Numbered from the stretch's first letter, positions 13,451-26,830 are shown. The stretch is 64,000 nt of DNA from Paguma larvata (GCA_030068075.1 CM057839.1:50992960-51056959); one strand, 5' to 3'. Numbers and translations are program-made. The notes: generated by a model not told the origin, from the letters alone.

Positions 13451-13864
13451 GCTTCGGCCTCTTCCCTGCCCCCCCACAACACCCCAGTGTCTCTAACAAT
13501 GCCAGTAAAGCACACCCCTGTTCAGTACTTCCAGAACAAAAACACCCCCAAGGGAAATGTGCCAGAGCATGAAGACCATTGACTTTGAGGCCCTGCTTGT
13601 GATAAGCTAGAAGACATAAACAAGGATTAGAAGCGTTCAGGAAACGTTTCTAGATGACTCAGGTTTAGAGTGACTGAAGAAGGATTTGAATAGCTAATCC
13701 CTAAAGCACAAGTAATCTCCCCCTTATGCTAATGAGGTAAGTTTTTATAAACACACTAACACATAGAGCATACCTACAGACCAATAAGATTTGAAAAAGA
13801 AAGAAACACATGTTCATTTAAAGGACTGTAATTTGAAACTGTCACCGTAAAAGTGTATGTATTT

Positions 13865-14045
13865 TTTTCATTCCTTCATTTAACAAACGTTGGGTGGGTG
13901 TCCAATAAGCTCAGGGCACTGTGTTAGCACTGGGCATATGGTGATGAGTAAAATAGCAACGTTTTGTCTCTTTCGAAGCCAGTTTACACACATGTGGGAT
14001 TAGTCACGGCATTCGTTGTTGAATAAACAATATAGAGAATTCAGA
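13865..14045 (-). repeat. L2 3' end, reverse orientation
   Basis: Begins ttccttcatttaacaaacgt, then agggcactgtgttagcactg: the reverse of the L2 terminus. Confidence 0.55.
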
Positions 14046-16039
14046 GTGGAGCGGTCTTAGCCTGAACTGATCATAAAACTAGTTTTGGATCCCGCCAGTG
14101 AGGAGAAAACATGGACCTCTGCATACCTTATGGCATCAATACAGTTAGCAGAGGGGCTCTTTCCCAACACAATAGAAAAGTGCTTCTGGACTATGTCTGT
14201 AGCCCAAGCAGAGCGTCTCCTATTTCCTGAGCCTGATCACTGTTAATTATGGTGATAAAAAAAGATTCCCTTTTTTTAGCCTTGGAAAAATTCCTATCCA
14301 AATAACTTTTCTGAAGCTTGAGATTACATTATTTATCTCTTTCGGGTTTTAAAAATATTTCTGATTTTTTTCTGCCAACAACCAAGCCCTCTTTCCTCAC
14401 GAGAACAACCTTGATTTCTGAAGCAGCTCCTCCCTTGACATTACTTGGGAGGTGGGCATTATTTCCCCCCAAAAAGCAAACAAGGGAATAAAAACAAGGT
14501 GACTCAAAGGATGAGGAAGTATGTTTTTCTAGAGAACAAAAGATCCTTTCACAGTATGTCAAAGACTCAACTGTGAACTTTCCTGAATGTAAACACTGTT
14601 CAAATGGCAAAAGGAATTTCATCTATGTCTATAAAAGGTCCTGCACAATAGTTCTTGCTGGAAGCTACATTTGGCAGGCAAGTAAAATAATCTTTTCTTC
14701 AGACACTTTGCATACAGACCTACGAAAATTTTTTATCGTCTCAGGAGTGATACAATTACAATCACCTTCATAAGAGCAATAATAATATACAGATCATAGT
14801 ACTGCTAAAGGCAAGTAATGTTATAAATTACAAATAACATCATTTATGCTTAGAGTCTTCGGGAATAAGGAGATACTTTGGGAGAAAGTTTAAAATAATA
14901 CGCTGATGTTTTCCATTTAGCATAAGAGTTGAAAACTTACAGGGCAGTAGATTTTTAAAGCAGATTTTGTTATGATCATAGAAGAGGACTGACTAATATT
15001 TTAAACTAACAGGAATCCTGAGATATCAGTTAGCTAAAATATATATTCAACTTTTCCTACATTAAAGTTTTATTCTTCACAAGCCTCTTGGTTCTAATAA
15101 ATAAATTTAAAATAGATCCTGATAATTATGTTTATAATATTTAACAGAACTATATGCCATAATCAAATTATGTAATTATTATAGAAAGGTCAGAGATCTT
15201 TCCTTACCTGCAGATTTCATTTTTTTAAATTATTTAAATTAAATGGCTATTACTATTATCAGCCCAAATCCTACTGCAGCCAACTGCTGGGCTTCTCTCT
15301 CCCACCATTACAGGAGGATGGTACAAGTTCTAGTAAATGATCTCTAAGGAGTAAAACTCAGGGTCAGAGGATGTTGAGATTTTATTTTGGGTTTTCTATA
15401 TTCAAATAACAAGTATAAAAGTAATAAGATGTTCTCTGGGACCCTCTGGTGTGGGGTGAGTGAGTGGGGGGCAGTGGCAAGGTTACTGTGTCCCAGAGAT
15501 CAGCCTCCGTGTGACATTCTCTCTGTACCTCCACTTCCATGGGGGTGCGCAGGGTCAGTTCTTAAACTAGGATCATGGAAGGAATGCGTCATTTCTTCAA
15601 ATCCTTGAGACAGGGGCTTGGTGCTTCCTCAGAGTCCCTGGGAGAGCAGGGGACCCTGAGGAGGTCCTGAACGACCCACTCCCTGTGGAAGAAAGGGTAT
15701 AATGTCTAGAGAGGGCGATGACATCTCCTGGAAGCCACACTTGGCCAGAGTGGGACCAGTGCTTCTCCTGGGGAAGGAGCATGTGATTTCAGGCTCCCGG
15801 AAGGACTGAGTTAGGTAGAGGGGTCATAAAATTCATGTTCTAAAAACAGTAAGAAAGACCGATCCCTCCGATTCCCTCTTCCTCAGTTCCTTTTCTTAAG
15901 GAAGATTCCTAAAAATACAGAATTGCCTTTTCAGCTTCTGCCATGAAGTAAATTTCAGGTAAGTCACCTAATCTTTCAGGGGCTCAGTTTACTCCTCAGG
16001 AGTGCCTCGTGATCCCTGGAGGTTCCTAGAGTTAGTAAC

Positions 16040-16200
16040 AACACTAAACATTTACTAAGCATTAATATTTGCCATATAATGAAATACACTCTATGTATGG
16101 ATTGTCTCCTTTATCTTTATAGCTCCTCTTTCAAGCATCATCATTCTCATCTAATGTGAAGAAACTGAGGCTTGGAGAAATAGAGTAAGTTACTCACAGT
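16040..16200 (-). repeat. MIR, reverse orientation
   Basis: Contains gaagaaactgaggcttggag and gtaagttactcacagtcata. Directly followed by an L1 fragment. Confidence 0.65.
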
Positions 16201-16905
16201 CATAGCTTGTATGGAGTGGAGCCATTCCACTCCTTTAGATATGTACTCAAGAGACCTGAAAACATCTATCCATATAAAAATTTGTACACTAATGTTTATA
16301 GCACCATTCTTTTTAATAGCTAAAACATGAAAACAACCCACACGTCCATGAATCAATCAATAAATAAAATACGGTATAAATACAAAATAGAAGCTATTCC
16401 TTTATATTTATTTATTGTTGAATAAAGGAAATTAAGTACAGATACATGTTATAACATGGATGAACCCTGAAAATATGCTAAGTGAAAGAAGCCAGTCAAA
16501 AAGGACCACACATTGTATGCATGATTCCTTTTTTTTTTTTTTTTTTTAATTTTAGAGAGAGAGAGCTAGCATGAGTTGGGAGAGGGGCAAAGGGAGAGGG
16601 AGAGAGACAGAATCAAGCAGTCCCCATGCTTAGCATGGAGCCCAACGGAGGGCTTGATCCCACAACCCTGGGATCATGATCTGAGCTAAAATCACGAGTT
16701 GGACTCTCAACAGAGATGGAAAGTAGATTAATGGTTGCCTAGGGCTGGGGCGATGGGGAAAAGGGCAGCATCTACTTCATGCGAACAGTTTCTTTTTGGA
16801 GTGTTCTGGAATTATGGTGGCATAATTCTAAGAATATACTAAAAACCACTGAATTGTGTACTTTAAGGGGTAAATTATATCTCAATAAGCTTGTCATTAA
16901 AGAGA
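16195..16905 (+). mobile_element. Old L1 3' part, interrupted by a SINE
   Basis: The plus strand shows typical L1 sequence: tagcaccattctttttaatag, the aacatggatgaaccctgaaa stretch, tgctaagtgaaagaagccag and, after the SINE, gaaagtagattaatggttgcc. The L1 blocks are 16195-16528 and 16712-16905. No intact coding frame. Confidence 0.75.
16529..16711 (-). mobile_element. CAN-SINE inserted into an L1 fragment, head missing
   Basis: A T-run of about 20 bases, a GA tract and the gatcatgatctgagct box are present. The head end (gactgagccaccc) is absent. L1 sequence on both sides would be contiguous without it. Confidence 0.85.
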
Positions 16906-17079
16906 AACACCTCAGCTTAAACTGTTAATATCTATCATTGCTGAATATTACGTGGTTTAATTTTAAAAATTATTGCTAATTAGTTAAGTATAATATATAC
17001 CAGGATCTAGAAAAAAAATAAGAGGAAAACACAATACCTGGCTTCAAATACTTTAAAACCTTACAAAGAAGGGTAAAGC

Positions 17080-17420
17080 TGTTTCACAAGCAATTCAAGG
17101 CAGGTCATGATAAGTACCATAACAAAGGTATAGACCTAGCGGGTGGGGTGGGTCAGGGGAGGTAGCATTTGGGATGGACCTGGGAGATTGGATGGCTGTG
17201 ACCAAAGAAAGAGGAAAGAAAGAATGGTAGAAGGGAGCATGCTGCAGATGGAGAGTCGCACGAGCCTAAGCACTTGAGCACAGAAGGGGCAAGGATGGGC
17301 TATATTGGGAAATAGCCCCTAGTTTAGCGTGTGGTGGAAGTTGGGTGCTTCCAGGCTGTGGAGGCCCTGAACACCGGCAAGAGTGGGTTCTATTTCAGGT
17401 TGACAGTGATGCAATTTCTG
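17080..17420 (-). repeat. L2, reverse orientation
   Basis: Contains caggggaggtagcatttggg, gcctaagcacttgagcacag and ggaggccctgaacaccgg. Confidence 0.5.
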
Positions 17421-17829
17421 AAGGTTTCTGACCTAGAGTGACATATCCAGAGCTACCACTTATGAAGATTTAATTCAGCAGTTTATGTAGAGTGGATTCA
17501 AGTAGGAAGACTCTGGACCTCAAGCACATTTCCATTTTTAGACAAGAATTAGATATTGCGATGCAACTCTTTAGTTGCCTAATATCATAGAATACTATGA
17601 CAGAATTCTAGTGAATACAGAGGTGCGTTTGTTGTATTAGATGAACAACCTGTGAGTTAGAGTCAGGCAGAAAATCATATTATCTCTACTTCTGGTGGGA
17701 TACTTTTATTTTGTGGTTTTTTTTTGTAAATAATTTTAAGTACAGCAGGTTTTTTGCTCTTAATATTTTGAGTATTGTTAAGTCTTACCAGGTTATTGTT
17801 TTTCTATCCATATTAAAATGACCAAAGGT

Positions 17830-18022
17830 GGGGCGCCTGGGTGGCTCAGTTGGTTGAGCATCTGACTTTGGCTCAGGTCACGATCTTGTGGTTTGTGAGT
17901 TCGAGCACCGCATCAGGCTCACTGCTATAAGTGTGGAGTGGGCTTCGGATCCTCTGTCCCCCTCTCTCTCTGCCCCTCCCCTGCTCCTGCTCTCTCTTAA
18001 AAATGAATAAAAACATTAAAAA
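17830..18022 (+). mobile_element. CAN-SINE, plus orientation
   Basis: The head ggggcgcctgggtggctcag is followed by the B-box-like gtgagttcgagc, a CT-rich tract and an aaaaacattaaaaaat tail. No clear target duplication. Confidence 0.92.
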
Positions 18023-18549
18023 ATATTCTTTAATTAGCAAAAGTAATTTTATTTCTATCCAGATGCACTTCCAACTCTATAATGTTTCGTAGTGTCAAAA
18101 AAGAGTATACTTTCAGTAAAAAGACATATCAAAGCATAGAATTTTAGAGGTCAAGGAGATATACTAGGATGCTTTATGTATACACTCAGCCTCACATCTC
18201 AGAAGGAAGACATTCTACCACCAGTAGTTCTTATAAGAGTGAGAGATAAAATGATCACTGAGACAAATATGCCTCCATACAACTGGTTGGGACAGGAAAG
18301 AATCTAATTACTTGGACTGTTCATCCCGATCCCTTTAACTTATGACCAAATATATTAACCCTTCCCTCAACAAAAGGGTTACTACATACACTCAACAGGA
18401 TTCCTAAAAATTTCAAATTTATTTCAATAGCTCTTTATGAATTTTAAAATCAGTTCCCCATGCTCTATACTCATTCCTTCACTTACCATGCAGATTAATT
18501 ATCATAAATAATACATCTCACATTCATAGACTACAGTTTGCAGACAGAG

Positions 18550-18725
18550 CGTTCAAACATATGTTATCTTATTTGGTTTTTACGACAATTCCGTGAGGTA
18601 TTGAGTAGTTGTATTTCACATGCAAAAATGGAGCTTCAGAGAAGTTGAATGACTTGCCTAAGGTCACTGGACATGACTGGGAATCAAACTCGGTTTTGGC
18701 CACCTGGTTCACAGGTGTTCATGAT
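18550..18725 (-). repeat. MIR, reverse orientation
   Basis: Contains aattccgtgaggtattgagt, gacttgcctaaggtcactgg and gggaatcaaactcggttttg. Confidence 0.75.
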
Positions 18726-18934
18726 GCAGCCACAAACTAACAAGTGTAGGAAGAGAAGAAGGGCGGGAGATTTATCGCCATTTGGTTTTCTGCCCACCTA
18801 GACAACAGTCAGCTAGTCAACATTGAGCTCATGTACAGAAACAAAAGATGTAGCCTTCCAAGAAACATCAAAGGATCTGCAGCTTTTATCACCCCTCTGA
18901 GGGATTTTCAAAAGCTTTAAATGACCTAACTAAT

Positions 18935-19280
18935 TATACATTCACTTATTGATTCACTGATTCATCAAGAATTTATTGAGCACTGGTCCCGCGTGTCGGG
19001 CTCCCAGGTAGATGCCGCAATGGGACACAAATTCTGCTTTGGGGGTGCTTGGCTTTCCGACACACAGCAGTTAGAGATCACGTGGCCAGGGCGCAGCGAT
19101 GCCAAGGAAGGAGGGATGGATTCAGCTGGGGGTGGATAGGTGGGAGCCATCTGGGCTTAGCCTTGAAGGGTGAGACACGGAAGTGGGTGGTGGGCACCCC
19201 AGCCAGAGAGGACAAGGTGAGGGAAGGCACAAGACATGAAAATGCACGTGGAAGAGCTGTGTGGAGAGTGTTCTAGCTTC
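18935..19280 (-). repeat. L2 3' end, reverse orientation
   Basis: Contains tcaagaatttattgagcact, then ccttgaagggtgagacacgg and gagggaaggcacaagacatg. Confidence 0.6.
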
Positions 19281-19649
19281 ATCCTTCTCATTCTTGTCAT
19301 AAGTATTGAATTTTGCTTTGTCACTCAAGTGCATTAAACAAAACCACTCTGGGGCCAGTTAGATTCCTCTCCTCACAATTAAGAGCTGTATCACTCCTCA
19401 TTATAACTTAAACAGCATGTAAACTAAAAAAAAAAAAAAGTACATCTGATATACTATGGCTTTTCTTAGAGGATGTGCACACAACTTTGGAAGAAACATA
19501 ATTTTTATCTCTTTATGCCTGGATAATATTTTGAGATATTTATGTTTATTTTTCTCCCTTTATTTTCCTCTTTTCCTTTCCTCTGACAGGACAGGTATGT
19601 AACCTGGCAGAAAGCAGAAGTAGACTGCCCATCTTTTTGGCTTTTTATT

Positions 19650-19960
19650 CTAAACCTGGGATTGGTAAATGGTTTCTGTAAAGAGCCAGATAGTAAATAT
19701 TTGAGGCTTTGCAGGCTATCATCTATGTTGCAGCTACTCAGTTCTGCCCTTGAAGTGCAAAAGCAGCCAGAGACAATACCTAAATGAATGAATGTAGCTA
19801 TGTTCCAATAAAACTTTATTTAAGGACACTGAAATTTTAATTTCATATAATTTTTATATGTCACTAGATACTGTTCTTTTTTTAACCATTAAAATCTAAA
19901 AACCATTCTTAGCTTGTGGGCTATACAAAACAGGTGGTGTAATTTGCCAATTCCTATTTT
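19650..19960. mobile_element. hAT-Charlie-type DNA transposon remnant
   Basis: Contains ttctgtaaagagccagatag, gtaaatatttgaggctttgc, tgttccaataaaactttatt and ggtgtaatttgccaattcct, the order seen in old non-autonomous Charlie elements of mammals. The middle (19830-19905) is extra or diverged. Confidence 0.7.
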
Positions 19961-20454
19961 AAGTGCTTAATTCCATTAGGAGAATTTAAAACCTTTGTGG
20001 AGCAATTAAGGGAATTTATCAACATAGGTAGTTATTTGAAAAAGCCTGTAAGGGAATGGGGCTTCATTTCTTGGCATGTCCCCACCCTGGTGAGAAGAAA
20101 GAGAGATCTGTGGGTCCCGGAGTGTTCTGTCATCACTTTATCCACAAAAAATGCTGAATTTGTTACCAAATTTTAAAATTAATGAGATTTCACTTAAAAA
20201 TCTGGATGTCGGTCTTTTCTTGAAATTATCAGAGTTGAGCCTGCATTCTCACATGGCCACAGCTAAGTAGAAACTGCCCTCTTAATTCCAAGGGGCATGA
20301 CTTCCTGTTTATCTCAGATCCTCTGGGTGTGTGTTCCCCACCAGCACCTGTAAGCATTTGGTCTACAGGGCAGACAAGGAATGATTTTCTCCTCTAAGGG
20401 TACAATCTCCATTGAAACTAGTCTTTTTGACCTAGGAAAGCCATGTGGTAAAGA

Positions 20455-20615
20455 GGAATAAAAACATGGGCTTCTAATATGGAGAAATCTCAGCTTTGTT
20501 CATTGTTTAGGAGAGTGATCTTAGGCAAAGTACTTAACATAACCTCAGAATAGAACAATAAAATGGTGGTTATAATGATTACCTAAGAGAACGTATTGAT
20601 AGCATCCTAAGCAGT
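20455..20615 (+). repeat. MIR fragment
   Basis: Contains atcttaggcaaagtacttaa and aataaaatggtggttataat. Ends at an A-run (20616-20632). Confidence 0.5.
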
Positions 20616-20668
20616 AAAAAAAAAAAAAAAAAGTAGTATGGAGAAGTTCTTTGATGTATATCTTAATT

Positions 20669-20896
20669 AAAATTTTTTTTTAAAGTTCATTTATTTATTT
20701 TAGAGAGGGGAGAGAGAGAGAGAGAGAGAGAGAGTGCATGCAAGCAGGGGAGGGGCAGAGAAAGAGAATCCCAACCAGGCTCCATGCTGTCAGCACAGAG
20801 TCCGATGCAGGGCTTGAGCTCATGAACCATGAGATCATGACCAGAGCCGAAACCAAGAGTCAGACGCTTAACCAACTGATCCACCCAGGCGCCCCA
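20669..20896 (-). mobile_element. CAN-SINE with 15-bp target duplication
   Basis: A full-length element. ATGTATATCTTAATT (20654-20668) and ATGTCTATCTTAATT (20897-20911) flank it with one difference. Confidence 0.93.
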
Positions 20897-20939
20897 ATGT
20901 CTATCTTAATTTTAGATCCTATCTTCATTGTTGGAAGGG

Positions 20940-21060
20940 CCTAAAGCACCAGATTGTAATCTATCTCACTTTACAGAACAAGAAATGAAGGTCCAGATTT
21001 GATGTGCCTAAAGCCACACATTAGTGGTGGAACAAGGAAGAGGATCTGGATCTCTTAATT
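20940..21060 (-). repeat. MIR fragment, reverse orientation
   Basis: Contains tcactttacagaacaagaaa and aagccacacattagtggtgg, just beyond a SINE. Confidence 0.5.
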
Positions 21061-21960
21061 CGTGATCTGAGAAAATTCTGGAAGCACAACTTGACTATAA
21101 GTTCTGATTTCTTCTCATAAAAGCCTTTCATTTAATAGTCAAGAGGTCTTCTAATGGAGAGAACATTGACTCAAGTCTTCTGGCTACCTCAACTACTTTT
21201 TAAATGATAACTTCCAAATACAGTGAAATGACAAGAGTTATTAGTTGTGGAAGTTCTATTAGTTGTTGAAATTATCTGAAATATTCCTGTTCTAAGCTCA
21301 CAGACACCCTCGTGTGGTCAGTAGAAATAATAATTCCAGCCAAATGAACAAAAAAAATCTGAAGCCACTTAAAGTTAACATTAACGATAAAGCATAACAA
21401 GATGGATAGATAGGCATCAAATAACAATAATAAAGAGTCCCTATAATAAAATTATTTTAGGCCCTGGCCAATGGTCAGAGGAAAAATTATTTCCCTGTCT
21501 CTGACCAAACCTTTAATAAGACTGAAAGACTATAATGCATGATTTCTTTAGACCTTGTTCACAACACAACTCTGTTATAACATGAAGAAAACTATTCAAT
21601 ATATATGGTGGCTATCTCACATCTTTGTAGATTTTTCTCCAATGTACATGATTATGAGTGACAGAGCATTCTGGAACTCTCTGAGTAGATATGGTATGCA
21701 TCGGTCATTTAACCTGAAGCCTCTGCTGAAATGTTTCCTGTCAAATGTAAGCACAACTCAACTAGTGGGAACAGAAGCATGAGGGCATATAAGAGAAAGG
21801 CCGATGAACTGCAAATATTCAGGGCACTTGGGACATCCATTCAAGAGAATAGGTTAATTTGGTCAGTTGGTTAAATGGAAGTAGGTGAGAAAGCTTCTTT
21901 TCTATTAACGGGTTGATCTAAGTCAACAGCCCAAACCCAAAGAAACTGCCCAAAGAAACA

Positions 21961-22001
21961 GTATTTATACTGTATTTATACTGTTTATACAGTATTTATA
22001 C
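21961..22001 (+). repeat. Short AT-rich tandem/inverted repeat
   Basis: GTATTTATACT is repeated twice. After GTTTATACA comes a third GTATTTATACC. Tandem and dyad symmetry overlap. Confidence 0.85.
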
Positions 22002-22084
22002 CAGCACAGAGAATCAGAGACAAAAGAAATTGGATCTGCTTTTTATGCCACAAATTAAAGAAGTACTAAAAAAATGACTGAAGC

Positions 22085-23090
22085 ATGTCAAAGGGACAAA
22101 GGAACTGGCTTGAAAGGGTTCCTACCGGCTAAATCCGAACATTCTGAACATTGAAATAAATAAGAATGGCAACAGCCTGTCACCTGTCGAATCAGGTAGA
22201 AATCCATGAGGTAATACTAATAAAAAAAACAGAGGGATAAGAAGGGAAGGTCCTTCCTTAGCTTAGAATGCCAACTGTTAATGTAGAAAGAATGATGCAA
22301 TTGGAAAACAAGTCACTGTTTGGCAACCACAGTAGTAACAGTTGATTCAAACAAGAATCACTGATGGATGGTAAAAATTAATGAAAGAAAGTTTGATGAG
22401 AAATAAGATATTTACATAGTCTCAAAATGTAAGCCCATGAAAGACATATATTAATTATAAAAGGAAAAAAAATTAACTTCACAGTGGAGAAACACCTTAA
22501 CCAGATGTCTGAAGCGGTGTTACGTCCTTCACAGTGGAGGTAACACCTTAACCAGATGTCTGAAGTTAACGTCACCAGTAATGGGATGAACCAACACTCT
22601 GTGTCACCTAATAGGACACAATGAAGAAAACACAGCATCATTTTTGTGATATTCTTGCCATAGATGCATAAACTGGATCTAAAATGAGAAGACATTCGTT
22701 AAACCCAAGTCGAGGGATGTTTTTATACAATAACTAGCCTATATTCTTCAAAAATGTCAAGGTCATGAAAGCCAAAGAGAGATGAGAAACTGTTTTGGAT
22801 TGAAAGAGAACACAATACTGGATTGCTTTTTTGTTCTCAAAAGGATGCTATTGGGACATGTGAAAGTTGAATAAATTCTGTGGATTAGAAATCAGTGATG
22901 TATCATCGTCACCTTCTTGATTTTGAGGTCTATATTGTGGTTATGTAGGAGAGTGCTTTTGTTTTGAGGAAATACTCACTGAAGCATTTAGAGGCAATGG
23001 GGTATCATGTCTCTGACTTACTTTCAAGTGGTTCATGAAAAAAAATATATGGAAAGAAAGATAAACAAATTTTAAAAAATGTAATTAGAT
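22085..23090 (+). mobile_element. Old L1 3' untranslated-type fragment
   Basis: Contains acttcacagtggagaaacac, tgtcaaggtcatgaaagcc and gagaaactgttttggattga in the order seen in old L1 3' ends. A tandem duplication sits inside it. Family assignment is from memory and approximate. Confidence 0.55.
22478..22575 (+). repeat. Imperfect tandem duplication inside L1
   Basis: The segments beginning ttcacagtggag at 22480 and about 22532 both contain acaccttaaccagatgtctg, about 52 bp apart. Confidence 0.9.
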
Positions 23091-23199
23091 TTGGCAAAGA
23101 AAAATAAAAAATTAAATTATTTGTCTATACTTGAAGACAGAAAGTACAAATAAGCATGGATTTAAAACTCTGAGGAGGAATGCTTTTCTTTTCTATTGT

Positions 23200-23237
23200 G
23201 TGTTTTTTTTAAGTATTTATTTATTTATGAGAGAGAG

Positions 23238-23269
<32 letters not shown>

Positions 23270-23421
23270 CACGCACATGCTCAAGAGTGTGAGTAGGGAG
23301 GGACAGAGAGAGAGAATCCCAGGCAGCCTACATGGGGCTTAAGCTCACAAACCATGAGATCATGACCTGAGCTGAAACCAAGAGTTGGATGCTTAGCCGA
23401 CTGAGCCACTCAGAAGCCCCA
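23200..23421 (-). mobile_element. CAN-SINE with 12-bp target duplication and internal deletion
   Basis: A long GA tract is present, but most of the gctgtcagcacagagc box is missing: sequence runs from ggcagcctac straight to atggggctt. CTTTTCTATTGT at 23188-23199 and 23422-23433 are the flanks. Confidence 0.9.
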
Positions 23422-24805
23422 CTTTTCTATTGTTTTTATCAACAGTTGTTCTTAATGAACAATATTCTTCTTTCAAATTCACCAAAGTTTAGAAGAAACA
23501 GTGAAAAACTCCGAATGGAGGAATCGAGGCCTAGTTCATAAAAGATAATTCTATTGCAACTTTAGAAAGGTCTTATATATTCGCATACACACATATATAA
23601 AGACATATCTCATAAACATAAAAATATATAAACATAAATGTTCTATCTTATCTATCTATCTAAATATTTCTTGAACTGAGTGAGAAGCGGAGTTATATAC
23701 AGAATCTTGAAGTCTGTTTAATCTTGGGAGCAGTCAAAAGCTTATCCCTATAATCAAGTGATTTTTAAACTTCTAAGTAATTCGGAATACAGGAGAGGAA
23801 AAACATTATATTTTAGTATTAAGAGAGCCATAGTAACAATAATAACTTCTATTTATTGCTGTGAAATAGCACTTATATATTTGGTGGGAGTTCTACGGGT
23901 TAACTCCAACCAGATTTAGAAGACATGAATTTGTTTCTGATATTATGTCAGGGTTTCCCCTTTCTGGGCAATGACTTATCTATGTAAATATGATGGCAGA
24001 GTGGTTGAGGTAATGATGACTCACAGTCAAACGCAGCACTTTCCCTTTGGCTAACACAAAACCTATTAAGTTTTAGACTTTCCCATTAGGGTCCATAGAT
24101 GTAATTGCGCTTTATGGAAAGGATTATTCAACTCATACTAGCAATGTGAAATGCAGGACCTTTAATAGTGTTGTGTTTGCTTCTTAAAACAGAAATATCT
24201 AGAAGAAAAAAATAATGAGAACGATCCAATATAAGTTCTTTTCGTTAGGGGAAAAACCCACTGTAATTCCATCAGAGCGCTATCAAGAAAGAGCGCTCTG
24301 GTCACAATTTCATTCAGAACCCTTGCAACTGAAAAGTCTCATAAGACCATTGTAACTAGAGTATTTATGTCTACCCTACATGTGTTTAGAAAATCAAGTA
24401 CACGTTTCTCAAGTATTCAGTCTACGACCTAAATGGAAGATGAAATTAATAAATGCTATAGGTCATCATTAGCCTAATCAGCTTCATATTGCATTTGGTA
24501 AGAGTCATGTTTCATGAATGTTGTGCTGAGTGCAAAACGAAATGAATCTGACAATAGTTGTGGCCTCCAGGAAGCCCTAACCTAGAAAGGTTATCAGCTG
24601 TCACTTGCAAGGGAGTGGCTTTAGCTGTCAAAACTACCAAAAACAAAAAACAAAAAAACCCCAACAACCCTCCAAAACACATGGTCATGTTTTTTGCTTG
24701 TTCAGTATTCAATATTTCTTTAGGGGTATTTCCCCTATTCCTAATTCCTAATGTTGTACTTCGGATGGGACCGATGCAGCCCTCTTTCATCCCAAACTCT
24801 AGGGG

Positions 24806-25190
24806 TGAAGACAATGACCTAGGTCTGACCAATTAAGAGTATTCCATCCCTTTGGTCACAGTGATTGGTTCAAGATGGACACATGACCTCACAGGCCTAC
24901 TGGAGTACCCGAAAAGACTTTTGTTGAAATTATTCATAGAGACATGCCCCTTTTGCTGAGATTGCCAGCTATGAGAACCATGTATTACCTAGGGCTACCA
25001 GGGCTGTCTTCGCCACCAGATGGAGAAAGGCTTTGTAACAATGAAGCCAGAAAAAAACAGAGCCAAGAGGAGAGAGACTAGGTCACATGACATATGTTGA
25101 GCCCTTGGTTTGAGTTGAGCCTAAGGCCTAGGTCCTCTCTTCAAAGGCATAGGGATAAATTCTTCTTTTAACAGTCAACCCTGCATTCCA
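24806..25190. repeat. Old mammalian repeat, family uncertain
   Basis: Phrases such as tgattggttcaagatggaca, catgacctcacaggcctact and gccaccagatggagaaagg resemble a common mammalian LTR- or L1-derived repeat, but I cannot name it. Confidence 0.35.
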
Positions 25191-25599
25191 GATTTATTCT
25201 CTGAAGTCATAAACATCATGCAACATGCTTGTATCCTGAGTCAGGTTTAGAATTAGCATAAAGGTCTTATCCTAAGAGATCTACTACACAGAGTGCATGG
25301 TGAACTGAAGCCAAGAAGACCGGGAATATAAAGACTGGCAACTTGCTTAAGTATTAAAAAGAATCTGAATACATTTGGGGACTACTGGGTTAAATAAATT
25401 AAAGAGATTTCTTTACTGGGACTTCTCAAAGCCAGATATTTCCTAATTATAATTTCATCTCTAAGAGGCTACTAAATTATAGTGTCTTACAACAGCTTGA
25501 ACACGGATCCCTTATTAAAGAGGGTTCTGAGAACATGCTTTCAAAAACATCTGTATGTTTTTCTAAAAACAAAACTCAGTTGTCCTGATCATTTTCTCT

Positions 25600-26830
25600 C
25601 TATTTTCTTTAGCATCTAACCATTTTCACGGTTTCAACTAAAAATTCCATGCTAAAGATCACTGTAACTCTTGCTAGCTTTGATCTCGGATCCAATTATC
25701 TATTTCCAATTACTAACTGCACATTGTCAATGAAGTCTCTCACCATTACCTCAGACTCAGCATATACAAAATGCCTGAATCCTATCTCCTCTCCAGCTTT
25801 CCTGGCTCCTATGATGATCTGCCATTTTGCCAGATATCCAAACTAGAAATGTCTTTAATATCTGCCTCCACGTCCCATATTCACCCTTTCTCTGTCAACC
25901 CGTACCTGTCCTCACAGTTGTCCTAGTTCGCTTGGGGTTCTTTCCCAGACTGCATGTCACTACCAAGTCCATCTTCCTAATATAGCCTCCACTATTATAT
26001 TTTTCCTACTCAACGACCTTCAGCGGCTCCTAGAACAGGGAATCTAAAAGTCTCATTGGATCTTTACACAGCCTAATTTCTCTTATTCAGGTGACTCCTT
26101 ATTACATCACTCCCCAGAAGATACCCTTTGCTTTTAGTTGTTTGTCTTACAATATGCAACAGATATGTCTAAACAGACCCAAATACTTTCAATTGCTTTT
26201 AAAAAAGTCCCATGCCAGCAAGACGGTGCTGAAACTAAATTACACCCTGTTTTCTGAGATCCCCCAGCGGGTGTGTTTCTGATGGTCCCAGACCCAGCTC
26301 TTACAACCCACTCCTGCCCTGGTACATCCTCCACTGTCTCCTTGGGATAGTTGGTGTTCAACCTGGATCTGCCCTCTGGGCTTTGTGTTTGCATCACACT
26401 GGCTGTGATATTTGCTTACTGTTCCTCTGGTATCTGCAGCAGATCACTCCTGGATTTGTTGTGATCCATGCCTATGGCACAATTCATCCTCTTATTAAGA
26501 AAACACACAGTGCTCATTTATATCTGTGCCTGTGGTTATGATTTTCAGAATGTCTGGAATGCTCTGACCTCTCTTTTTGAACTATCTAAAGACATAAATA
26601 AAATAAAAGTTCAACCCAAGCCCCATTTGCTTCATTTACAATTTTCATCTGCACACATACTTCTCCGAACTACTATGGCACAAGGCCAAAACTCCCCAAT
26701 TCACCTTTGAAATACACATTGTTTTGTACTACATGCTGCTGTTTCATGACTATCAGTCTCATCTCCCCAATCATATAGATTAAACTTCCTGATGGTAGAA
26801 ACCATGCTTTATATTTTAGTATTCCCCCAC
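25600..26830 (+). repeat. L2-like stretch
   Basis: Pyrimidine-rich plus strand with L2-like phrases: tccatcttcctaatatagcc, aatgtctggaatgctctgac and taaacttcctgatggtagaa. Diverged and probably composite. Confidence 0.45.

Noticed and set aside
24246..24302. Short inverted repeat CAGAGCGCT ... AGCGCTCTG
   Set aside because: A 9-base stem in an intron with no further support; expected by chance at this scale.
25011..25028. Second CTCF-like motif (gccaccagatggagaaa)
   Set aside because: It lies inside an old repeat in which this phrase seems to be part of the family sequence, so I did not list it as a site.
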